From NCBI RefSeq assembly GCF_000003195.3, contig NC_012878.2, forward strand, positions 39,432,751 to 39,496,750: a stretch of DNA of 64,000 nt. Reading direction: 5' to 3'. Origin of the DNA: Sorghum bicolor. Its lineage: Eukaryota > Streptophyta > Magnoliopsida > Poales > Poaceae. A program made the position numbers and the translations under genes. The notes beneath the pieces are model-generated. The model was not told the origin of the DNA. It ran no database searches and saw only the letters and a program-made list of their open reading frames with translations. Below, one piece after another: positions 22,278 through 33,534 of this stretch. Positions within the stretch are counted from its first letter, which is position 1. Every line of letters starts with the position of its first letter.

Positions 22278-23659
22278 GTGTGACATGGATCAGGAGAACA
22301 GGCGTGTATTATTCTGCCAGCAACCACCATACCAATTTAGACTCCTACATCCCAGACGAACACGGAGGAATGCCAAGGACGAACAGGGTTGTCAACACCT
22401 GTCGCGATTCCCTCTACTGAAGCAAGGGCCATGCGGACACCTACCTCTCCATACCTAGGCACCATGCCTATGTATATAGAGACTACCCAACTTACCCCGG
22501 GACTCTGACCAACGGATCGACAAGTTACGAATTGGGCACACCTTGCTGTACCATAAACCAGCACACCGAACTTAGCTCTAATCTTCATTGTATATTTATA
22601 TATTTTATTAGGCACAATGTTAATGATGATACTCTCATGACACATAAACTATACACTAGTTCATATATCAAGATTATAACATCACAACTATGGTCTAGTT
22701 CATAAATATGACTATAGTTGAAAAATCAGAGAATAAACATGGAAGAACTTGTTAGACACTCAAAGGCCCTCATGTTACACTTGCATCAAATAGTGCTCCA
22801 ACTTCTCCAACTTTCCTTTTGGATCATCCTTTGTATAGCTTCTTTGTATGATTGCAACAACCATTGCAAGCATCACAGACAAGCCTAAAAACAATACATC
22901 AATCATTGTAAAACATCATATAAAGGTTTGAAAAAAGTAGGGCTTGTAACTATGATCCTTAGAGCGTATAACAACTAAACGGAACTATGGTTTAAAAGGT
23001 ATGAAAATTCAAAGGTATAAGATGGAAGGTATGATAAATGATAAGGATAGAATAAGCATGATGTATGTGGGCTAACTTGAAAGATTTAGAGAGCATAAGA
23101 TTTTATAGATGAAGGGTAACGATTATAGGATTATACAAGATGGATATGACATTGTGAAGAATGAAGTAAGCATACGGAGATTCAAGGGCTAGGTAACATG
23201 AGATGCCTATGAAAGCTTGATGAGATGGAACATATGCATGGCAAGGGCTACACAATAGTGAGATGGTATGGTGAGATACTAACAAGAATATTTATTTCTT
23301 GACATAAAACATGAAGACCCAAAAACAATGGTGGTGGTCGGCAAAGATCAAATTTGCCAACAATGATGACATGATGGTTACATAGCGAAAAGTGAGGATG
23401 AACCTATAGCTTAGGTTCAGCAACCTACTTTAGGATATGACGATGACCATTCGGATTGGTAAAGAGGACATTTTGGAACATATTTCGACCAATGGCTGCA
23501 GCAGGGTGAATGCTTCATTAAAGGGGAACACGACGAGACACCAGTGCACGTAGGGTGTGCACGACAGCGGACAATAGGCTTATGGTCACTGATAGCATAC
23601 TCTTATAAGCACATATCTGCAATCCATGTTGTGGGGTCTCTGTGGACCGTATGAGTTAT
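22278..23659. other. Orphan region, no gene recognised
   Basis: This stretch lies between the Tekay A LTR and the broken end of Tat3. I see no LTR ends, primer site or known domain. The first 200 bp have a mildly protein-like look on both strands, but no long frame. It may be host sequence or an old element of another class. Confidence 0.3.
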
Positions 23660-24615
23660 GTTCTAGCAAAAGGGAATGGTGGTTTGGGCATATGGGCATT
23701 AAGCCACATGTTGATAAACCACCAGGGGCCTCCTAAGTTGCCGATGGGTTCGCCCAGCAAGAGTTTCTCAGTCACTTGGTGAAGAAGATGGTAGACAGAG
23801 CTTAGGAGATATCAGCCAAGAGGGAATCTAGAACCATTGGCCAGTTGCTTGGCAGCTGCGAAATAAACATAGGTTGGACCTACTGATCGGCCGCAAAAGA
23901 TGAATTTATCTAGCCACATATTCAGGAAAATGGTTTGTTCTCTCTGACTGACCGATCCAGTTTGCCGATATTTATAAATATATCCTCTCCAACCACCGAT
24001 GTTGCGAGTATCTACTTTGTAATTAGATTTTCTATTGAAGAGCTTACCGTCATCGGCAGTTGAAATGTCTAGGCCCGTGAGCATGAGCACATCAGCAAGG
24101 GTAGGAGAAGCTAGGCCATGACCGGACATGAAAGCATTAAAGGTATCTGACCAGAAGTAAGCAGCTGCTATCATCATCGATCCGTTTTCAACATATCGGC
24201 AATGGAGAGCCTGATGCACTGATCTAGCTTGCGTTCGGCCTAGTATACTTCATTGGCACCACTAACCCTTAGGAACCAATTCTTCCATCCCTTAGTGGTT
24301 TTTGGCTAGGATCAGAAAGTATCTTTACACAGATCTAAGGAAAAGTTTTCGGCCCTGAATGGGATTCTGTTGGTTTCTACATTTATTATATCGGTTGGAT
24401 CTGGGTTACCCATCGGGCCCAAACACTGAATGTGGGGTTGATCAGTTGGAATAACTATTTTGTTGCTCAGTTCCTAAGGTTGGAGGATAAAAGAAACAAA
24501 AGAAAAGAAAGGAAAAATACTGAGTGTATGAACTTGTAAAGATAACAGGAACTGCGGTAAGATAAAGGGGGATGAATGCGAGATTAACCTCAGGGACATT
24601 GAAGTTGATGGTCAT
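23660..24615 (-). pseudogene. Antisense PMD gene of Tat3, 5' part
   Basis: This is a second copy of the Tat accessory gene. Exon 1 is 24615-24589 (ATG then TINFNVPE) and the intron is 24588-24474 with GT...AG ends, matching intron 1 of the Tat1 copy. Exon 2 runs from 24473 to about 23660, carrying the PMD-like blocks (LASPTLADVLMLTGLDI, FLNMWLDKFIFCGRSVGPT). A stop and frame damage occur near 24240-24330. Homology ends near 23660, just after NMWLNAHM, so the rest of the gene and all of gag-pol of Tat3 are missing. Confidence 0.7.
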
Positions 24616-24776
24616 TTCTTCTGGGCGAAACGAAGATGAAGCCGAGGGCTTGAGGGCTTTGCCGGGGGATTTCTTGTTGATTGAAGATGTGTTCTTGCTT
24701 GACAGAATCACCGCTGGAAAGAATGGGGTTTGGAGATGGAGAATAGCGAGGTAGAAGATGAGTGCCTAGGAAGGAT

Positions 24777-24787
24777 GTATTTATAGG
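24777..24787 (-). promoter_or_regulatory. TATA box of antisense PMD gene (Tat3)
   Basis: The - strand reads cctataaatac about 160 bp upstream of the ATG at 24615, the same spacing as in Tat1. Confidence 0.65.
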
Positions 24788-25187
24788 TTGAGTCAAGTAA
24801 GGGCATTTCAGACTTATCTCTCTGCCGCATCCGTGAAATTTGACGTTGTTCAGATGAATATGGTAACTGTTTGCACGACAATCAAGATATTGTGCAGGTG
24901 ATTTGATGGCAAGTAATCATGATCTTGAGGATATTTCACTGTGCACAATATTTTAATGAACCATCGGCAGCGTATCTTGATATCAAGTCTTTGCCGATGG
25001 GTGGTTTTCTCCATGACTTGGCGTTAATCGGGGTACAGGTGGTTGAGAGATGTGTGATATATGAAAATCAAAGCTGGGTTTGTCTAGATTTGGTAATAGA
25101 TTTTTGTGCAAAGATAACTACGATAATCATTATCTATAGAGAATTTCGAAGCATTAATGATTTTATACTCTGAAATTGGGGGGCATG
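24788..25187. other. Upstream region of Tat3 PMD gene and polypurine tract
   Basis: There is no gene here. It holds the 5' flank of the PMD gene and, just before the LTR, the polypurine tract gaaattggggggcatg (about 25172-25187) for plus-strand priming. Confidence 0.6.
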
Positions 25188-25957
25188 TGTTGACACTATT
25201 TTTGGAACAGGTCAAGTTAATTAAAACAGACCGATCGGTAACAGAAAAGTTATTGTATTACGGCAGAAGAATGCCGATGAGGATCAACCGATAAAGATGG
25301 TACCAATGATAGGAGATGATCGGTAGAAGGATTCTGCTGATTCAGGTTTGGTATAAGGTTAAAAGTAATGTTTGCTGATTGGTGCCGATAAGACTTATGG
25401 TTGCCGATGCCAATGGAGGAGGACATGAAGACTATTGCTGGAAGGGCGTGTATATGCCGATGAAGCAGGAGCCGATGAAGACTTTATCGTAATTTAGGCA
25501 GAAGTAGGAATAGGTAGATGTTGTTTCTTTTTCTATAGTTGTTCGAGTATGCCTTATATGTAGTAGTCTTGTTTTCTTTAATTAAAGTCCTAGTCGTATT
25601 TGGCTGTAACTCTTTAGGCTAGGGTATAAATATAGACCTAGCAGCAATGTAATAGGAGTACATCAATCAATTTCAAATACACATTTATCCCTACTTTTAC
25701 ATCTACTTTTCGACGACTTCGTTAATATGCATACTTTTCTTTTTATGAGTTCTCATTGATTCGGCGAGTCACACCTAGTGATTCTCGAGTTTCGTGTGAA
25801 CACCTCTTGGCCGTGACATCCAGGCGCATCGTTATTGTCGGGACCAAAGTGTTCGGATCTTCATCCTTGTCGATTTTTAGGTCAAATTGACTGGCACGTC
25901 TTGACATCGAACTGGGTATTAGCCCTTTGTGTTTGCAGATCAATTTTTGCATCAACA
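25188..25957 (+). repeat. Tat3 3' LTR, 770 bp
   Basis: It begins tgttgacactatttttgg after a polypurine tract and ends gcatcaaca. It is related to the other Tat LTRs but diverged. The region near 25620 contains a gggtataaatataga TATA-like run. Five GCCGAT hexamers are present. The copia frame continues directly after the end (GAACCAAAG), so the insertion point is clear; gaacc at 25958-25962 is the candidate target duplication. Confidence 0.85.
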
Positions 25958-27311
25958 GAACCAAAGAAGATAGAAGAAGCTTTGAGGGATGTTGTTTGGG
26001 TAAATGCTATGCATGAAGGGCTAAACAATTTTACTAGAAATCAAGTATGGGAGTTAGTAGAGAGGCCTAAGGATCATAATGTAATTGGAACCAAATGGGT
26101 CTTTTGAAACAAACAAGATAAAGATGGGATAGTAATAAGGAACAAAGCAAGATTAGTGGCACAAGGATACACACAAATTGAAGGTCTTGACTTTGGAAAA
26201 ACTTATGCCCCGGTTGCTAGATTAGAAGCAATTAGGATCTTGTTAGCCTACGCTTGTGCCCACAACATAAATTATATTAAATGGATGTGAAGAGTGCATT
26301 CTTGAATGGGTACATAAATGAGTTGGTTTATGTTGAGCAACCTCCTAGTTTTGAAGACGACAAGTACCCCAACCATGTTTACAAGTTGAAGAAAGCTTTG
26401 TATGGTTTGAAACAAGTACCTAGAGCATGGTATGAGAGGTTAAGGGATTTCCTACTCTCTAAAGAATTTATTATGGGTAAGGTTGACACCACTCTCTTCA
26501 CTAAAAAGATAGGCAAGGACTTGTTTGTGTTGCAAATTTATGTTGATGATATTATATTTGTCTCAACCAATCAAGAATTTTGTAAAGAATTTGGAAATAT
26601 GATGGCTAATGAGTTTGAGATGTCCATGATTGGAGAACTTAGTTACTTCCTTGGTCTTCAAATCAAGCAAATGAAGAATGGCACATTTGTGAGTCAAGAA
26701 AAGTACATAAAAGACATGCTCAAGAAGTTTGGCATGGATGATGCAAAGTCAATTAGCACACCTATGGGAACTAATGGAAACTTGGATATTAATGCTAGTG
26801 GCAACATGGTTGATCAAAAGTTATATCGGTCTATGATTGGAAGCCTACTCTATGTGACTGCATCGAGACCGGATGTGATGTTTAGTGTATGCATGTGTGC
26901 TAGATTTCAAGCCTCTCCAAGAGAATGTCATTTGGAGGCAACAAAAAGAATATTGAGGTACTTAAAGCATACACAAAATGTTGGATTGTGGTATCCCAAA
27001 AGAGCAAATTTTGAGTTGATTGGTTATTCTGACTCTGACTATGCGGGATGTAAAGTTAAGAGAAAGAGCACATCGGGCACATGTCAATTAATGGGAAGAT
27101 CACTTGTGTCTTGGTCATCAAAGAAGCAAAATAGTGTAGCACTTTCAACTGCCAAAGCAGAGTATATTTCAGCTGGTAGTTGTTATGCTCAATTACTTTG
27201 GATGAAGAATACTTTGAATGATTTTTGAATCAAGTTCAAGCAAATGCCATTGCTATGTGATAATGGGAGTGCAGTGAAGCTCACTAACAACCTGGTTCAA
27301 CATTCAAGAAC
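25958..27311 (+). pseudogene. Ty1/copia RT-RNase H remnant (SIRE/Maximus-like)
   Basis: This is the copia RT, beginning inside the fingers region (EEALRDVVWVNAM), with the catalytic block LQIYVDDIIFVSTN and template-grip KALYGLKQVPRAWYERL. It continues into RNase H (LIGYSDSDYAGCKVKRKS, STAKAEYISAGSC, WSSKKQNSVALS). A TGA at 26105, a frameshift near 26275 and a TGA near 27226 kill it. Both ends are cut by other elements: Tat3 on the left and Tekay B at 27312. It appears to be the oldest layer of the right cluster. The lineage name is tentative. Confidence 0.85.
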
Positions 27312-30077
27312 TGTCACACCCATATTTTAAGAACAAAATAGGATGCATAAAAGACTCATATGTGCCCCAGAAACAGTCGCACACATAAGTAGACAAATCT
27401 CAAATGTATCATTGAAGTGTTTATTACATAGTGGAACAATAATAAATCACATAGTCTTATACAATAATGATAATAAGAGTAAATAACTCTCTCAACGGAT
27501 GCTTCACACAGGGACAAAAGTTGACCGGTTGGCTTCAAACCTAATACTCATATCGATAGTCCTCATTCCAATCATCTTCATTTGCATAACCTGAGGTGTT
27601 GGAAAATTGCAAGAGTGAACACATATCGTACTCAACAAGTATAATCAGGGGTTCATGAGGCTCAAATAGCTGATACTAGTTTGACTGCATTTAGCTTTTA
27701 ATTGTAGATAGCATGTTCATAATTGAATATCAGGGGTCAAGGTAGCATAAATAATCCCATAATCACATGATCAAATGTAAGGATAATTAACTCTTAGCAT
27801 AAACAATAATCAAATGAACATAATAACATAACAAGCTCATCATCTTAATGTAGATGTCCCCAAGGCCGCTAGTGACCGTGAGCTCGGCTAGTATACTAGT
27901 TTTAACACTTTGCAGAGGTTGTACAACTTTACCCATGAGTCATGATTTACCCTTTCGCCCGAGGTAGCTAGTCTCTTAACCCCCTTCCTAGGGAGGTCGA
28001 CAAGGATCACTATGAAGCCTTTCAAAAGTTCGTCTAACATGTTAGGGCCGCAAGGTTTCTCGGGCGCGTAGATATAGAGCCCCCCTTCCAATGGCACAAT
28101 GACTCGCAGCCTATACACATAAAGACAGAGGCCACACTATACCCAAAACGACAAGCCCCTCTAGCGCCTTTACGGGTACCCGCTAACAAGCTAGAAAAGG
28201 TCTTCATACTGAGCTAAAGCTAGAGCCATTATGGCCCTCATGGTTGCACTGTTATCACGGGTGATCACGTACAGACAAGATCTCATATGATTATTAGTCA
28301 TCTTTTAACGTTCATTGCATAGTTATTAATCATCTTACAAGATCATGGATTACTTCAAGCACTAGCAAAACTATACCAAATGCATATCAAGTAGGTAACA
28401 AGGAATCCAGGTAACAATCATCTATGATTTTGCTAAGGTCGACAAGGTGGAAACATGCATATGATATATATGTGTATTAATTCAAGGATAATCCTAACTT
28501 ATACTTGCCTTGATCAAAGCTCTCCTGAGCCTGCTGCTGGTCGTCAAAATCTTGGTCTTGCTCACCAACATACGGCTCACTGTCTATTCCCAAACATCAA
28601 TCAACAACACACAATCCAATGGAGACAATCATACACAAAGCAAACAAGCTATAATTAGAACATTACACTAACAGTGGTAAATCAAAGATAAAAGTTTATA
28701 AAAATATTCTACGCAGCGCTACGATCGCACAAACGTAAAGATCACGAGAATCGGAACTAAAACGTTTATAAAAATATTCTACGCAGCGCTACGATCGCAC
28801 AAACGTAAAGATCACGAGAATCGGAATTAAAACGTAGAAGTTATGAATTTTTTAAGATTTTCTATAGATGAATAAATAATTAAATGCTACTGCAAAATTA
28901 AAAAGTTTCAAAATAGTGAAATAATACTTCTAACATGTAGAGCTCGTAAATACGAATCTAATGAAATTTGAATGGACAAAAATGGAGTTAAAATAATAGA
29001 AAACGTATTTCAGTTTGAACAGACGAGAATACGCTTTTGAACAAAGGAAACGCATTCTGCGCAAACCGCCAAGGACAGCGGGTTAAAATGTAAAAACATC
29101 CAGGGACTCTTTATGAACTTTCACAACCGAAAGGGTATGCTGTTTTTGTGGCCATCCGATCTTCATCTGACGGTCCACGAGTCACCTAGGGGCCACTCTG
29201 GTCGGTCGGCCGTCGGAATCAAGGCCCGACGCGATGGCCATGGCCTGGAGGCCGAGCTTGCCAGAGCTCACGGTTCGGCTGACTCCGAGCACCATTCTTC
29301 GAAAGGAAAATGCTAGGTGAATGAGAAGCTCACCACGGAGTCACCTAGGGTCTTAGCTTGGGCCGAGAGGGGACAGGGAGCTCGCGCCGCGGTGGGAAAT
29401 GAGTGCGGCCTCAGCGAGATCCGAACCTCGGCGTTCGTGGTGGCTAGGGATCAAACTTTGTGGAGGAAACAGAAAGAGACATGCGGGAGACGATGCTAGG
29501 GTCTTTATGGGGCTCGATTACCCGTTGAAGGAGAAAGTCCCGTGGAAACCAGGATTTCGTCGGTGGTTTCCATCGAGTTCGGCTCGGGGACGCTCGGAAG
29601 AAGAAGGAAGGCAGGGCGAGTTGCTGACGTGTGGGCCCGTGCTGTTAGCAAAAGAGAGAGGGGAGTCGGCGCGCCCTGCTCGGCTTGGGCTGCAGCGAGC
29701 TGGGCCGAGGCGGGGAACCAAGGCCGAGCGAGGGGGGGGGAGGGAATGCTGGGCCGCGGGAGGGGGAGGAAGCTAGGCCGAGCTGCTGCTGCTGCGCTGG
29801 CTTTTCTTTTTTTCTTTTTCTTCTTTGTTTTCTAAAGCCTTTTTGAAAAGAGATATTAAATGCTTTTTGGAGATAAACAAAATACTCAGAGGATAAACAA
29901 ACAAACAAGTAAATAAATAAATAAATTCTAGCATGAATGCACATCCACGTTTCTAAACTTATGATGAATTTTATTTTTCGACCAAAAATATCTATTTGCT
30001 AGATTAAATGCCCACAAAATGCTTAAATAAATCCTATTAAATCCTATTATTTTAAAAACAAATTTTTGGGTGTTACA
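27312..30077 (-). repeat. Tekay B 3' LTR, 2,766 bp
   Basis: On the - strand it begins tgtaacacccaaaaatttg at 30077 and ends gggtgtgaca at 27312. The purine tract gaggggggtagaatt lies just before it, so it is a 3' LTR. It shares blocks with the Tekay A LTR (gaaggatccaag-like flanks, aagatcacgagaatcgga, catgtagagctcgt). agaac at 27307-27311 is the candidate target duplication in the copia RNase H. Confidence 0.8.
28694..28833. repeat. 70-bp tandem duplication in the Tekay B LTR
   Basis: Two units start at 28694 and 28764 with gtttataaaaatattctacg and differ at one base (ggaactaa versus ggaattaa). The duplication is therefore recent relative to the LTR. Confidence 0.9.
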
Positions 30078-30124
30078 AATTCTACCCCCCTCAAATGAAT
30101 CTCGTCCTCGAGATTGAGCAGTGC
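30078..30124 (-). other. Polypurine tract and 3' end of Tekay B internal region
   Basis: The - strand reads tcgaggacgagattcatttg then aggggggtagaatt before the LTR. This purine run is the expected plus-strand primer site. Confidence 0.7.
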
Positions 30125-30866
30125 TTACTCAAATAACTGTGGATATGATTTTCTCAGATCATTCTCTCTTTCCCAAGTTGCCTCTGCTTTTGAATACCAA
30201 TTCCATTGTACTTTGCACATCTTAATAATTCGACTTCTAGTGACTCTCTCAGCTGTCTCCAATATTCTGACCGTACACTCTTTATAAGTGAGATCACCTT
30301 TAACAAAAAGCTCTTCTAATGGTATTAGCTCCTCAAGTACCCGCAAACACTTTTAGTTGTGACACATGGAACACATCATGCACACCAGATAAACTTTTAG
30401 GCAATTAAAATTGATAAGCTACTTCTCCACGCCTTTGCAAAACTTTAAAAGGACCAACATACCTCGGAGCAAGCTTTTCTTTCATATTAAATCTCTTCAC
30501 ACTCCTCATCGGTGATACTTTCAGATAGACATAATCACCTTCTTTGAAAACCAGCTCTCTCCTACGTGTATCTGCATAGCTTTTTCGACGAGACTGAGCA
30601 ACTCTCAGATTATCTCGAACAGTCTGCACTTGTTGTTCTGCATGTCTAAGCACATCTGTACTAAACACCTGAGTCTCTCTTGTCTGATTCCAAAACAAAG
30701 GTGTCCTGCACTTACAACCATACAATGCCTCGAATGGTGCCATCTTAAGACTTTGCTGATAACTGTTGTTGTAGGAGAATTCTGCATATGGCAAACTGTT
30801 GTCCCAACTAGTTCCATACTACAATGCACAAGCTCTCAACATATCCTCTAGTATCTGATTGATCCT
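30125..30866 (-). pseudogene. Tekay B integrase C-terminus and chromodomain
   Basis: The - strand carries the end of a chromovirus polyprotein: integrase tail (MPYAEFSYNNSYQ, FEALYGCKCRTPLFW), the GPF segment RYVGPFKVLQRRGEVAY, then a chromodomain ending KVQWNWYSKAEATWERE and DLRKSYPQLFE. The chromodomain marks this as a chromovirus, most like the Tekay/Del branch. A stop near 30400 and a frameshift near 30350 separate the pieces. Upstream it is split by the solo LTR at 30867. Confidence 0.8.
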
Positions 30867-32353
30867 TGTTGACACTTGCTAACACCACTTGAATACTAGG
30901 TTGTCATCCCCAGCATGGTGCTAGAGTGTACTAAGGTATTTATGAATATGAAGGCTCTCTAGAAAATAATTTATTCTATCCGCAAGCACACAGATAAAAT
31001 ACCTCATTGTAGCATTTCACCAGGAAAAGTATTTCGGGTATCGTTATTTATAATTTTTCTTAAGAGAACGGTGAAAGTGAAAATAGAGGTAAAATCTATC
31101 AAGGTGTAGACTAGAGATAAACTTGCAAGAACATGATTACTAATGAGAAACTTGTCACAAAGTCACTTGCTTTGGCAGGGGGTAAGCCATAAAAATAAAG
31201 ATAATGAAATATAAGCTCATGGGTAAATTACACAGTGATTAGAAATAGACTACTCCACATAAAATGTAAGGTGATGTCGGACTAGCAAGAGAATGGATTC
31301 TAAGTATCTATTATCTATTAAGTCACAATCTACTCTAGGCATCTACAAGATCATATATAGCACAAAAGACTCTTCATTCATGTATAAGGAACATTGCTAA
31401 AGTAAATCAGAACATAGCAAGACTTACTCCGCAATACAAATTCTGCCAGTCCTACTAACGGAGGGTGGACTATATAAGAATCAACAAAGCTGTCACTATC
31501 GCGAACTACCACACGACCCGGCCAATAAGATACATTTGCAGGTAAATAACATCTAAGCACCATGCCCACATGTGATCTACCACTTAGCTCCCACGTGTCA
31601 AGCGCTAAGCGCTTTGCAAACTTGTACATAAACTCATTATCAATCATAACTATATCAAATATAGAACTAGAGCAAACTAAGAACATAATAAATAGAGACA
31701 TAATGCAATTAGAATAAAGTCGTAGAGAAAGATATGAAATAATACCAATCTTTATTGACGAAGATCAGAAATCCAGAGCGCTAGGCTCGACTTCTCTAAT
31801 CCTATCTAATCAATCCTATAGAACTTGAAGGAATTGGGAGTAGCTAATTCTAATTCTCTGCGGGAGAGAAGTACCTAAACCCTAACTTTGATGGCTTCCT
31901 CTAATAATGATTTCTCCTCTTCTCCTGGGGTGGAGAGGCCTTGCTTATATAGCCCCCTCAAATGAACGTGGGCCGTCAGATCAAACTGACCTTAATCGCA
32001 TGGTTTTCCTTGATCATTAGAGGCGGTGGAGCATGATCTAGGAGATGGAGCCTGATTGGCCCCAGAGGCAGGGCGGGCGCCCTGCCCCCGGGCTCGTTCG
32101 GCCTCATGTTCGTTCCCGTGGCTTCTGAACTCTTCTAGGTTAAGGAAAATTGCCGCACACGTAATTATCTTGATGTAAACCCGACGTGTGGGCCTTCCTT
32201 CCATATTTTCTGATAACCCCCTGCAGAAATAGACAAACACCAAAACTCGTGGAATTCTGTCAGATAAAACCCTAATTCTAGGTGTTTGGTGTATATTGAT
32301 CCTTTTTCCATATTTAGTTGACGATTGAATTTGGCATTTAAGGACCGTCAACA
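30867..32353 (-). repeat. Solo Athila-like LTR, 1,487 bp, with 5-bp target duplication
   Basis: On the - strand it begins tgttgacggtccttaa and ends gtgtcaaca. Its first 400 bp match the LTRs at 51385 and 54359 (gcagggggttatca, cccacacgtcggg, gggcgcccgccc). The TATA is tatataag at 31951-31944. The flanks atcct (30862-30866) and atcct (32354-32358) are identical, so it is a complete LTR left by LTR-LTR recombination. It splits Tekay B integrase. Confidence 0.9.
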
Positions 32354-32759
32354 ATCCTCTCAGTCTGTCCATCTGTCCTAAAATTCAACTTTGTTCCCAA
32401 GGAATCATGCACTACTTTCCAAAAGTGAGATGTGAATTGAGTATCCCTATCTGACACAATCTTCTTAGGTACCCCATGCAAACAGACAATTCTCTCCATG
32501 TACAACTCAGCTAGGCGTTCTCCGGTGTACTTAGTCTTGGAAGGTATGAAATGAGCAACTTTAGTTAAACGATCTACTATCACCCATATTGAGTATTACC
32601 CTCCCTATGTACGTGGTAAACCCACTATAAAATCTATACCTACTTCTTCCCACTTCCATTTTGGAATCTTCATTGGTTGCAAGAGTCCAGCTGGCCTCTG
32701 ATGTTCAGCTTTCACTCGCTGGCAGGTATCACACACAACAACAAACTCAACCACATCCC
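32354..32759 (-). pseudogene. Tekay B integrase core
   Basis: The - strand holds the zinc end CDTCQRVKAEHQR, the first catalytic aspartate in GIDFIVGLPRT, IVDRLTKVAHFIP, the second in IVSDRDTQFTSHFW, and the glutamate in RTDGQTER. A frame break lies near 32600. It is cut at 32759 by Tat2, so the RT, gag and 5' LTR of Tekay B must lie beyond the right edge of the window, after the whole nested block. Confidence 0.85.
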
Positions 32760-33486
32760 TGTTGACACCATTTTTGGACACATATCTTTGGATACGCACC
32801 TAGAGTTAATGAAGCATAGATCGGCAGATTGGGTGATGGTGACTAGTCTACAGGGGAGTTGCCGATGAGGGATGGTGCCGATGGGGAAACAACCAAATAT
32901 GACTAAGTCCAGAAGTGGTGATGTGTTCATGCCGATGACCAGTGCCGCTGTTTGCCGATGGCTGTAGCAGGCAGTCTGCCGATGACTCTGAAGACAAGCG
33001 CGGAGGTTGCCGATTGACTCGTGGCAGTATACCGATCGATTACGGAGGATAGTTTAATGTTTTTCCTTAGTTATTAGGATTTGTTTTGTATACGGATTTC
33101 GTTTAATTTGGAATTCAAGTCCTAGTCGTGACTAGTTGTAGTTCTTTTGAGCAGGGTATAAATATAAACCCCGTAGCGATGTAACGAGACATCTATCAAT
33201 CAATCAAACACAAGTCTTTTATTCATATTCCAGCATACTTTTTCAGCGACTTTGCCATATTTTCTTTTACTACGAGTTCTTAGGAATTCGTCGAGTCAAA
33301 CTCGACATGTTCTCAAGTTTCGCGTGAGCACCTCTTGGCCGTGACATCCGGGCGCATCGCTGTTGTCAGGACCAAAGTGTTCGAATTACCACCTTTGTCG
33401 AGTGTAAGGTCAAATCGGCTGGCACGCCTTAATGTTTCAATCGGGTATTAGCCTTTTGTGTTTGTAGATCAACTTTTGCACCAACA
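32760..33486 (+). repeat. Tat2 5' LTR, 727 bp
   Basis: It starts tgttgacaccatttttgg and ends caccaaca, followed by the same primer-site region as Tat1. Eight GCCGAT/ATCGGC hexamers occur, seven of them in the first 300 bp. A gcagggtataaatataaac run near 33155 is the likely TATA. Confidence 0.9.
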
Positions 33487-33512
33487 CATCTTTTGGCATG
33501 CCCAATGGGACA
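33487..33512 (+). other. Tat2 primer binding site region
   Basis: The sequence catcttttggcatgcccaat plus gggac directly follows the LTR, parallel to Tat1. The tRNA is not identified. Confidence 0.55.
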
Positions 33513-33534
33513 GAAATTCAAGATCAAGATCAAC

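Noticed and set aside
26281..27228. A host gene encoding a 315-residue polymerase-like protein
   Set aside because: It is the copia RT-RNase H; the frame continues on both sides with stops and both ends are cut by other elements.
29113..29944. Open frames in 29113-29944
   Set aside because: Same explanation: the GC-rich block of the Tekay B LTR.
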